A stretch of 32,303 nt of DNA from Paludibacter sp. 221 (lineage in GTDB: Bacteria > Bacteroidota > Bacteroidia > Bacteroidales > Paludibacteraceae). Below, in pieces: positions 25,720 to 32,303 of this stretch. The number at the start of each line of letters is the position of its first letter. Positions within the stretch are counted from its first letter, which is position 1. Both the position numbers and the translations under genes were made by a program. The stretch lies in assembly GCF_010501035.1 (NCBI RefSeq), contig NZ_QVMH01000025.1, forward strand, positions 1 to 32,303. The letters run 5' to 3'. Under the pieces are notes generated by a model. The model saw only the letters and a program-made list of their open reading frames with translations. It made no database searches and was not told the origin of the DNA.

Positions 25720-28700
25720 ATGAAAAAATCTTTTTTATTGTATTGTTTATTACTTTTTGTTCAAGTTCTGTTTGCTCAAAATAATGTACAGGTAGCAGGG
25801 GTTGTTATTGGAGAAGATGATAATCTGCCCGTAATAGGAGCTAATGTAGTAGTGAAGGGTGCTACGCAAGGTACTATTACCGATTTTGACGGGAATTTTG
25901 AATTGACTGTTCCGTCCGGCTCGGTTTTGAGCGTATCATTTATCGGCTATCAAACTTTCGAGCAAAAAATAACTGCATCAAACACCTCTATGCGTATTGT
26001 GTTAAAAGGGGATGCTTATATGTTGGACGAAGTAGTTGCTATTGGTTACGGAACAATGAAGAAAAGCGACCTGACAGGAGCTGTTTCTTCTGTTAAAGCC
26101 GACCAACTACAAAAAACACCCGCTGCCGGTTTGGATCAGGCTTTGCAAGGGCGTGTTGCAGGTGTTACTGTAAACTCGAATACAGGACAGCCCGGTGCCG
26201 AAGCTGAAGTTCGTATTCGTGGTATAGGTACTGTAAATAATAGTTCGCCTCTGTATGTAGTGGACGGAGTGATGGTGTCTGACATTAAGTTTTTGAATCC
26301 TAACGATATAGAATCGACTGAAATCTTAAAGGATGCTTCGGCTACGGCAATTTATGGTTCGCGTGGTGCGAATGGTGTAATCCTTGTAACTACCAAACAA
26401 GGTAAAGAAGGAAAATCCAATATATCTTTTAATGCTTATTGGGGTGTACAAAACCGTTGGCGTAAACTGGATTTGATGAAGCGCGACGAGTTTGCCTCTA
26501 CTATTGTGGGTTTAGCTAACTATAGAACCGAAAGTCAAATATTTAACGAACAGGGTTTTGGTGCTTGGTTGTCTATGTATAGGTTAGGGGAATCGCCATA
26601 TTATCCTACTAATTTTGATTATTCAGCTCAGGAAACCGATTGGCAGGACGAAGTATTCAATAGCAATGCGCTGATTCATAATTACAACCTTTCTATCAGT
26701 GGCGGAACAGATAAAAGTGCTTACGCTTTCAGTGCAAGTTACTTTAATCAGGATGGTACTATTATCGGCTCTAATTATGAGCGTCTTACGCTGCGTTTCA
26801 ATAGTTCTTTTCAGGTACGCAAATGGTTGAAGATAGGCGAGAATCTTTCGTTTATGTCCTCGCGTGGGCGTAACGCCATGAATAATAATGCCAGTCCGGC
26901 TGCTTCCGTTTTGTCGGCAGCTTTAGCTATGGCTCCATGGGCCCCTACTCATTATCCTGATGGCTCAGTAAATAGTGAAGGTAAGGATTTGAGCGGTCAG
27001 ATTGCAGCATCATCCAACTTTAAAAATGTGACCAATCCGTTTTCGATGGTAGAAAATTCTCATCCGGAGTCCATAATCGAGCGTTGGGTGGGCGATATAT
27101 ACATGGAAATTACTCCCATCAAAAATCTGGTGTTCCGCTCCGATTTAAGTCTCGATTTGTCGAACAACCGCGATAAGCTATTTAAAAATGCTTATGAATA
27201 CTCCAGTTTCGATAAAGCGGATAAAAACTATTTATCGAGCGGTATGAGCCGTTATTCTACCCTGATGATTGAAAACACACTGACCTATTCCAATACCATA
27301 GGTAAGCATAGTTTTTCGGGGATGATAGGACAAACCGCCGAAGAGTTTAATTATTATAACATTGGCGGTTCGGGAGCAAGTATATTGAATCCGGTAGAGA
27401 ACAACTGGTATCTGAATCAGACAACTGAAGATAGGACTGAAGCAGGTGATGGGGTGTCGAGAGCAAGAAGGTTTTCGCTATTGGGACGTTTACACTATTC
27501 GTATGCAAGCCGTTATATGATTACAGCTAACTTCCGTGCCGATGCTTCAAGTAAGTTTCCCGAAAACTTGTGGGGTTATTTCCCTTCTACAGCATTGGCA
27601 TGGCGCATAAGCGAGGAATCGTTTATGGACGATTTTGATAATCTGGACAACCTGAAACTTCGTGCAGGGTGGGGGCAGATAGGTAATGATAAAATTGGCG
27701 ACGACAGCTTTATTTTGAAAGTGTTTAATTCAGGGCCTACGTTTGTTGATTATCCGTTTGGCGAAACATCCAAAACTCAGACAGGTGCAACTGTTCTTAC
27801 ATGGGTTAATTCCGGTGGTAAATGGGAAACTACCGAACAGCTAAACATAGGGGTGGATTTCGGATTCTGGAACGGGCTTCTGAGTGGTAATGTAGATTTG
27901 TATCAACGTGATACAAAAGAAATGCTATTGCCTGTAACTGCTCCCGCACATGTAGGCAACCGTTACGATGCGGTTAAGAATGTAGGAACAGTACGTAATC
28001 AAGGTATTGAGATAGCGCTCGACCATAGCAATAAGATAGGAAAAGTGAGCTATAATATAGGAGGTAATGTGTCATTTGTAAGGAATGAACTGACCGCCCT
28101 GAACGGGGGAGCGCCTATATACGGTGATGTAACAGTATCTAACGAGGGGCTTCCGCTTTATACATTCTGGGGTTATAACTATTTGGGAATTTATAAAGAC
28201 GATACCGAAGCATGGAGACATCTTTACAGTTATGAGGATATTGATCAGCTTCCGTACCATGCAGGCGATGCCAAATTCGAAGACATAAGCGGTCCTGATG
28301 GTGCGCCCGACGGAAAAATAGATGATTATGATAAAACAAGCTTGGGAAATCCATTCCCTTGGTTGACATACGGAGTTAATCTTGGTGCTGAGTTTTACGG
28401 GGTAGATATACAATTGTTTTTTCAGGGTGTGTATGGCAACGAGATATACAATAAGATGCGTGTAAGAACCGAAGGCAAAGGCACTGAGGCTGCTTTAGGC
28501 ACACAGATGCGCGATGCTTGGACTGTAAATAACCAGACGGGTACAATACCCAATCCTTACGGAAACTCGAACAACTATGCTACAAGCAGCCGTTTTGTGG
28601 AGAGTGGTGCTTATTTCAGGTTGAAAAACGTACAAGTGGGATATACTATTCCTAAAAAACATACTGAAAAGTTATTTATAAGCAGATGCCGCCTGTATGT

Positions 28701-28827
28701 AACTGCCAACAACCTGTTTACTATTACCAAATACACCGGATACGACCCCGAAGTGGGTGGTGGGGTTGATTATGGAAACTATCCTCAAAGCAGAACCTTT
28801 ATGTTTGGGATAAACATGGATTTTTAA
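25720..28827 (+). CDS. SusC-family TonB-dependent outer-membrane transporter
   Basis: A 1035-residue SusC/RagA-type porin that would import oligosaccharides across the outer membrane using TonB energy. Signal peptide MKKSFLLYCLLLFVQVLFAQ; carboxypeptidase-regulatory-like domain (about 24-100, VIGANVVVKGATQGTITDFDG); the DEVVAIGYGTMKKSDLTGAV motif leading into the plug (with RIRGIGTVNNSSPLYVVDG and IYGSRGANGVILVTTK); then the 22-strand barrel up to a terminal aromatic (FMFGINMDF). Length is normal and no frameshift is seen. In characterised loci the partner SusD lipoprotein follows directly; here it is missing and a broken remnant follows 37 bp later. The promoter region matches that of the GH3 operon, so its substrate is probably beta-glucan oligosaccharide. 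Confidence 0.92.
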   Translation: MKKSFLLYCLLLFVQVLFAQNNVQVAGVVIGEDDNLPVIGANVVVKGATQGTITDFDGNFELTVPSGSVLSVSFIGYQTFEQKITASNTSMRIVLKGDAYMLDEVVAIGYGTMKKSDLTGAVSSVKADQLQKTPAAGLDQALQGRVAGVTVNSNTGQPGAEAEVRIRGIGTVNNSSPLYVVDGVMVSDIKFLNPNDIESTEILKDASATAIYGSRGANGVILVTTKQGKEGKSNISFNAYWGVQNRWRKLDLMKRDEFASTIVGLANYRTESQIFNEQGFGAWLSMYRLGESPYYPTNFDYSAQETDWQDEVFNSNALIHNYNLSISGGTDKSAYAFSASYFNQDGTIIGSNYERLTLRFNSSFQVRKWLKIGENLSFMSSRGRNAMNNNASPAASVLSAALAMAPWAPTHYPDGSVNSEGKDLSGQIAASSNFKNVTNPFSMVENSHPESIIERWVGDIYMEITPIKNLVFRSDLSLDLSNNRDKLFKNAYEYSSFDKADKNYLSSGMSRYSTLMIENTLTYSNTIGKHSFSGMIGQTAEEFNYYNIGGSGASILNPVENNWYLNQTTEDRTEAGDGVSRARRFSLLGRLHYSYASRYMITANFRADASSKFPENLWGYFPSTALAWRISEESFMDDFDNLDNLKLRAGWGQIGNDKIGDDSFILKVFNSGPTFVDYPFGETSKTQTGATVLTWVNSGGKWETTEQLNIGVDFGFWNGLLSGNVDLYQRDTKEMLLPVTAPAHVGNRYDAVKNVGTVRNQGIEIALDHSNKIGKVSYNIGGNVSFVRNELTALNGGAPIYGDVTVSNEGLPLYTFWGYNYLGIYKDDTEAWRHLYSYEDIDQLPYHAGDAKFEDISGPDGAPDGKIDDYDKTSLGNPFPWLTYGVNLGAEFYGVDIQLFFQGVYGNEIYNKMRVRTEGKGTEAALGTQMRDAWTVNNQTGTIPNPYGNSNNYATSSRFVESGAYFRLKNVQVGYTIPKKHTEKLFISRCRLYVTANNLFTITKYTGYDPEVGGGVDYGNYPQSRTFMFGINMDF

Positions 28828-28864
28828 TTTTAAAAGCACACGAATTTAGATAAATATGATAGTT

Positions 28865-29397
28865 ATGAAAAAATATATTATAACGTTACCCCAATCGACT
28901 ATAGTGCGATGAATACACTCCATATTGATGTGTGGACTCCAAATGCGGTTAAATTTGAAATATCACCTATCGGAGGTGGCGAAACACTTGTTGCATGTGC
29001 TCCGCTAAATCAGGAGCAATGGAACTCTTTCGATATTCCATTGTCAAGTTTTACAGGCGTAAATCCGGCTGCTATTTATCAGATGAAATTAGTTGCGGAT
29101 GATGACGAAGTTAATGATAACCCGTCCAAGGCTATTGTATATGTAGATAATATTTATTTCTATCAGAATACAACAACCGGTGTTGCAGAGCAGGGAGTTG
29201 CAGGTGCCAACTGGTATGTAGATGCTGAAACTATTTATATACAGGCAGCTGGTGCTAAGAGTGTGAAGATATATGATATGCTGGGAAAAAGTGTATATAC
29301 AAACCTTTCGGCAGATAATGCCATTGCCGTGAAATTGTCGAAAGGCATATATCTGATGGATATTGATGGTGAGGCTCTAAAAGTGTTTGTTAAATAA
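28865..29397 (+). pseudogene. Deletion remnant: start of a secreted protein joined out of frame to a T9SS C-terminus
   Basis: ATG at 28865, 37 bp after susC, begins MKKYII as a signal peptide would but stops at TGA 28910 after 15 codons. In another frame, open from 28834 with no ATG before 28909, the sequence reads YNVTPIDYSAM and then NTLHIDVWTPNAVKF, a beta-sandwich carbohydrate-binding-like domain often found near the C-terminus of Bacteroidota PUL proteins, followed by a T9SS-type sorting domain to 29397. The homology runs upstream of the only in-frame ATG, so the domain is truncated and lacks a signal peptide. Best explained by a deletion that removed susD and most of a following gene; an assembly error is the alternative. 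Confidence 0.7.
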
Positions 29398-29429
29398 GAG
29401 CTTTGTTGTTTTAAAACCCGAATAAAAAT

Positions 29430-29488
29430 CATCCGGTGGAATTGTATATTTGCTTTTTTAAAATGTTGAATAGCAATTCCATCAGATG
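29430..29488 (+). repeat. Inverted repeat around a -7-like box upstream of GH16
   Basis: CATCCGGTGGAATTG (29430-29444) and CAATTCCATCAGATG (29474-29488) match as inverted arms at 13 of 15 positions. The 29-nt loop contains TATATTTG (29445-29452), a full -7 consensus, and no clear -33 box. It could be a terminator of the remnant or an operator for the GH16 gene, which starts 215 bp beyond the -7 box. The rest of the 269-bp gap is AT-rich without a gene. Confidence 0.5.
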
Positions 29489-29666
29489 ATGAGTAAATGC
29501 TAAAACAAATAGCTTTTCAATTAAGATTTGTTTATCAGTAAGATTAATAATATAGGGTAGCAGGATTATTAGTTTTATGAGTGTATGCGAACCTCGTTAA
29601 TGAAGTTTGCCTGTTGTTCTATTGTGCAAAAATAAAAGTATAAATAAGGTATATAAAGAAATAAAA

Positions 29667-30866
29667 ATGATTAAATTAGAGAGGATATTGTGTTGTATTT
29701 CAGTTGTTTGTTTTTGTTTTCAGCTTCGTGCCGGAGCTGACTTTTCGGATAAAAAATCGGAAGAACAAGAGTACAAATTGGTATGGCAGGAAAATTTTGA
29801 AGGAAGTACCCTGAACGAAGCAAATAACTGGACTGTGGAAGTGAACGGAGACGGTGGCGGCAATCAGGAAATGCAGTATTACCGTAGAGAGAACCTGTCG
29901 ATAGGAAAAGAGCCGTTGAGTGGAGAAAACTGCTTGATACTGACAGCAAAAAAAGAGAACTTTTCGCAAAAGAAATTCACATCGGGACGTCTGACCACGC
30001 AAGGCAAAATGCACTTTAAGTACGGCAAGTTGGAGGCACGGATAAAAATGCCTGAAACGGCCAACGGGCTTTGGCCTGCCTTTTGGCTTCTTGGCGCTAA
30101 CTATGCCGAAGTGAATTGGCCACGATGTGGCGAGATTGATATTTTGGAAGCAGGCAACGCCGATGGAATAAAAAGCAATACTCAGGAGCGTTATTTCAAT
30201 GGCGCATGTCATTGGGGCGTGTATGCTAATGGTGGTTATCCTAATTATGCAAAACACTCTACCGCGCCATATAGCTTGCAGGACGATTTTCATTTATATA
30301 CCATTATCTGGGACAAGGATTATGTAAGGATGTATCTGGATTTGGATAAATATCCGGATGCAGAACCATACTTTGCAATGGCGATAAATGGGTATGATGA
30401 TATAAACTCTCCCGGACATTATTTCGACAAGCCGTTTTTTGTTATTTTGAATTTAGCCGTCGGGGGGCATTTTACGGGAATCACAGGCAGTGCAAACATA
30501 AGTAAGATTACAGCACTGAATGAGTCAAATAATTTTCAATCCGCAATGTATGTAGATTATGTCCGCTTGTATCAGAAAGGCGAGCAGGGAGAGGAGTTTC
30601 ATTATCTTGGATTGAATACGGGTGATGTGCAAACAGTACATGACCTTCGGTTTAAAATATATCCCAATCCCAGTACAGGCTATTTGAATATTGATGGCAG
30701 CGAAATACCTAAGAGGGTTGTGGTTTATGATATGAAAGGGAAAAAAGTGGCTGAATATGAAAATACTAACAGCATTGATATATCTCCCATGGCGTCGGGC
30801 AATTATGTGTTACAAATAGAGACTAATGGAGGATTCGTAGAAACACATCAATTAAATAAAAACTAA
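29667..30866 (+). CDS. GH16 endo-beta-glucanase (laminarinase-like), T9SS-secreted
   Basis: A 399-residue secreted glycoside hydrolase of family 16, most like GH16_3 laminarinases that cut beta-1,3 or mixed beta-1,3/1,4 glucan. Signal peptide ends about residue 22 (CFCFQLRAGA). The catalytic motif EIDILE gives nucleophile Glu156, Asp158 and acid/base Glu161; the preceding NGLWPAFWLLG and the later HLYTIIWDKDYVRMY-type stretch are typical. The last about 75 residues are a T9SS sorting domain (FKIYPNPSTG). The start MIKLERIL is chosen because it begins the signal peptide; an upstream in-frame TTG at 29607 would put 20 polar residues before it. Last gene of the PUL, followed by a strong terminator. 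Acts outside the cell with the GH81. Confidence 0.9.
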   Translation: MIKLERILCCISVVCFCFQLRAGADFSDKKSEEQEYKLVWQENFEGSTLNEANNWTVEVNGDGGGNQEMQYYRRENLSIGKEPLSGENCLILTAKKENFSQKKFTSGRLTTQGKMHFKYGKLEARIKMPETANGLWPAFWLLGANYAEVNWPRCGEIDILEAGNADGIKSNTQERYFNGACHWGVYANGGYPNYAKHSTAPYSLQDDFHLYTIIWDKDYVRMYLDLDKYPDAEPYFAMAINGYDDINSPGHYFDKPFFVILNLAVGGHFTGITGSANISKITALNESNNFQSAMYVDYVRLYQKGEQGEEFHYLGLNTGDVQTVHDLRFKIYPNPSTGYLNIDGSEIPKRVVVYDMKGKKVAEYENTNSIDISPMASGNYVLQIETNGGFVETHQLNKN

Positions 30867-30927
30867 AAGGGAACGATTTCTCATGTATGTATGCTTTTAA
30901 ATTCTTCTTTTAGTTCTTAATCGGAGG

Positions 30928-30967
30928 AAAGTTTGTGAAAATAAAGTTATTTTTGCAAACTTTTTTT
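30928..30967 (+). terminator. Strong terminator at the end of the PUL
   Basis: AAAGTTTG (30928-30935) pairs with CAAACTTT (30956-30963) and the stem continues inward through two wobble pairs to AAAATAA/TTATTTT (30938-30944/30947-30953). The T-run extends to 30967. It follows the GH16 stop by about 60 bp. Confidence 0.75.
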
Positions 30968-30987
30968 CTTTATGGAGAGGAGTAAGA

Positions 30988-31180
30988 GGAACTGTCCAAA
31001 AAGCGAATAAGTCAATTGTTGTATATTACAATTCATAATGTAAAATAAGGTAATAAGGTGGGTTTATCCCTACTTGTGCGATTACTAAGGTTTGTCAATA
31101 ATAACCTTATTACCTTGTTTCTGGGCGGTAATAATTTGATAGTAGCAAAATTGATTATTTTTGCTTTTTAAGACAAGCTC
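30988..31180. repeat. Palindromic intergenic element (MITE-like)
   Basis: The left arm (30988-31024, beginning GGAACTGTCCAAAAAGC) and the right arm (31143-31180, ending TTTTTAAGACAAGCTC) are imperfect inverted copies. Nested inside is a perfect 13-bp pair, AAGGTAATAAGGT (31047-31059) and ACCTTATTACCTT (31104-31116). No protein is encoded. Its ends resemble the element at 16104. Of the 414-bp gap between GH16 and the transporter, this and the terminator fill most; the rest is AT-rich. Confidence 0.6.
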
Positions 31181-31280
31181 TTAGTACTTGATGAAAACTA
31201 TATGGTACGCTTTGCCTGAAAGGCAGTAAAAAAAAAGATTCTTATTTCAAAACTTATCATTCTCTTAAAAAATAACTGAT

Positions 31281-32180
31281 ATGTGGTTGCTTCTCGGATT
31301 TGGGTCGGCATTGCTCTTGGGAGCTTATGATGTTTGCAAAAAAATATCATTGCAAAACAATGCCGTTATTCCGGTATTGTTCGTTTCCATTGTCATATCC
31401 TCGCTCATACTTCTTCCCTTTTTGTTGGTTTCGCGGTTTCAGCCTGCTGTTATCGCAGGTAGCATATTTTATGTTCCGCAGGTGGATTTACGTACACATT
31501 TGTTCATACTGCTAAAGTCTGTTATTGTTCTCACCTCGTGGATTTTTTCATATTTCGGTTTAAAGCACTTGCCTATAACGCTTGCTACCCCTATTAGTGC
31601 TACCCGCCCTATGTGGACGGTGTTGGGTGCGGTGCTTTTGTTTGGCGAGCAGCTTAACCTCTATCAGGCAGTAGGTATTGCCATTGCGCTTATCTCGTTT
31701 TTTATGTTTTCGGTAGTGGGGAAGAAAGAGGGCTTTTCATTCACTACAAACAAATGGTTTTGGTTTATTGTACTGGCAACCCTTGCCGGAGCAGCCAGCG
31801 GGCTGTACGATAAATACCTGATGCGCCAATACGACCATATGGCGGTGCAGGTGTATTATACCTTTTATCAGGCGGCTATAATGGCTCTTATCACGATGTT
31901 CATGTGGCGCCCAACCCGCAAAAAGACTACTCCTTTTCAGTTTCGCTGGTCTATTGTGCTTATTTCAGTCTTTCTTGTGGCGGCCGATTTTCTTTACTTT
32001 TATGCACTTACAATGCCCGATTCATTAATATCAGTGCTTTCTACCATTCGTCGTTTAGGAGTTATCGTTGCGTTTTTGTATGGCGCCATTGTGTTGCACG
32101 ATAAAAACGTGAAACTCAAGGTAGTGTGCCTGTTGGGAGTGCTTTTAGGTATGTTGTTTTTGTTTTTAGGGTCGCGATAA
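31281..32180 (+). CDS. EamA/DMT-superfamily membrane transporter
   Basis: A 299-residue inner-membrane protein with about ten hydrophobic segments in two similar halves, the pattern of EamA (drug/metabolite transporter) proteins. Typical features are the early GAYDVCKK after the first helix, PITLATPISATRPMWTVLGAVLLFGEQL at the end of the first repeat (here quoted only in part as ATRPMWTVLGAVLLFGE), and the C-terminal half with SLISVLSTIRRLGVIVAFLYG. Substrate unknown; relatives move amino acids, nucleotide precursors or drugs out of or into the cell. It lies beyond the PUL terminator and a palindromic repeat, so is probably unrelated to glucan use. Confidence 0.85.
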   Translation: MWLLLGFGSALLLGAYDVCKKISLQNNAVIPVLFVSIVISSLILLPFLLVSRFQPAVIAGSIFYVPQVDLRTHLFILLKSVIVLTSWIFSYFGLKHLPITLATPISATRPMWTVLGAVLLFGEQLNLYQAVGIAIALISFFMFSVVGKKEGFSFTTNKWFWFIVLATLAGAASGLYDKYLMRQYDHMAVQVYYTFYQAAIMALITMFMWRPTRKKTTPFQFRWSIVLISVFLVAADFLYFYALTMPDSLISVLSTIRRLGVIVAFLYGAIVLHDKNVKLKVVCLLGVLLGMLFLFLGSR

Positions 32181-32196
32181 GGGTTTGTGTCCATTT

Positions 32197-32303
32197 CCGT
32201 TAAATATTTGCACCTTAACGGCATTGCCTTTATTTTTGTCCTCACATTCTTCGAGCAAAAATGAGGAATGATTTAGTTAGCTACAAGTTATCAGCTACAA
32301 GCT
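32197..32303. other. Intergenic end of window with small repeats
   Basis: CCGTTAA (32197-32203) and TTAACGG (32215-32221) form a 7-bp stem, a weak terminator candidate after the transporter. The last bases carry a direct repeat AGCTACAAG (32279-32287 and 32293-32301, 14-bp period) that probably continues past the window. No gene is visible. Confidence 0.4.

Noticed and set aside
29463-29476. ATGTTGAATAGCAA upstream of GH16 as a third copy of the operator dyad
   Set aside because: It matches the dyad at 11 of 14 positions but lacks the partner at 57 bp, the CTG-N5-CAG element and the GAGTTTTTGTG element, and lies in another inverted repeat.
29607-29666. TTG start for GH16 giving 20 extra residues
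   Set aside because: The added residues are polar and precede a normal signal peptide starting at the ATG 29667.

Overview
The window looks like a chromosomal segment of a Bacteroidota bacterium that uses a type IX secretion system (T9SS), most likely a Bacteroidales such as a Dysgonomonas-type organism. Three things support this: a SusC-type TonB-dependent transporter, TAnnTTTG promoter elements, and many secreted proteins ending in a YPNP-type T9SS sorting domain. The genus is inference, not read from a marker gene.

Positions 1-5.1 kb hold ordinary genes: a nucleoside (probably uridine) phosphorylase, Mpl for peptidoglycan recycling on the minus strand, an MBL-fold hydrolase, a gamma-class carbonic anhydrase-like protein on the minus strand, and a small lipoprotein. 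Convergent pairs share stem-loop terminators. A palindromic Bacteroidota-type repeat fills the 2.6-3.2 kb gap.

Positions 5.2-30.9 kb form a polysaccharide utilisation region. On the minus strand are a T9SS-secreted PL8-family polysaccharide lyase and a membrane-spanning sensor/regulator (beta-propeller, Y_Y_Y, TM, coiled coil, LuxR-type HTH, no kinase). Diverging from the regulator are a lipoprotein GH3 beta-glucosidase, a secreted protein with a duplicated unknown module, a very large GH81 endo-beta-1,3-glucanase, and a GH3 with CBM32-like and PKD domains. After a 1-kb hairpin-rich gap come susC, a truncated remnant, and a GH16 endo-beta-glucanase. The enzyme set points to beta-1,3-glucan (laminarin, callose or fungal/yeast glucan) as target: GH81 and GH16 would cut the polymer outside the cell, SusC would import oligosaccharides, and the GH3 enzymes would release glucose. 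The PL8 may serve a different polysaccharide.

Three observations stand out. First, the regions upstream of the first GH3 gene and of susC, 14 kb apart, share a long arrangement of short motifs at almost identical spacing (an AT-rich 14-bp dyad, a CTG-N5-CAG dyad, a second dyad copy 57 bp on, GAGTTTTTGTG, and the core promoter); this is a candidate operator system for the locus. Second, susD is missing: right after susC a start codon typical of a secreted protein runs out of frame into the C-terminal part of a T9SS protein, which looks like a deletion scar. A second orphan C-terminal fragment lies after the first GH3. Third, both big enzymes carry extra domains inserted inside their catalytic modules.

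The right end has a strong terminator, a large palindromic repeat and an EamA/DMT-family membrane transporter. No tRNA, rRNA, CRISPR array or intact transposase was seen.
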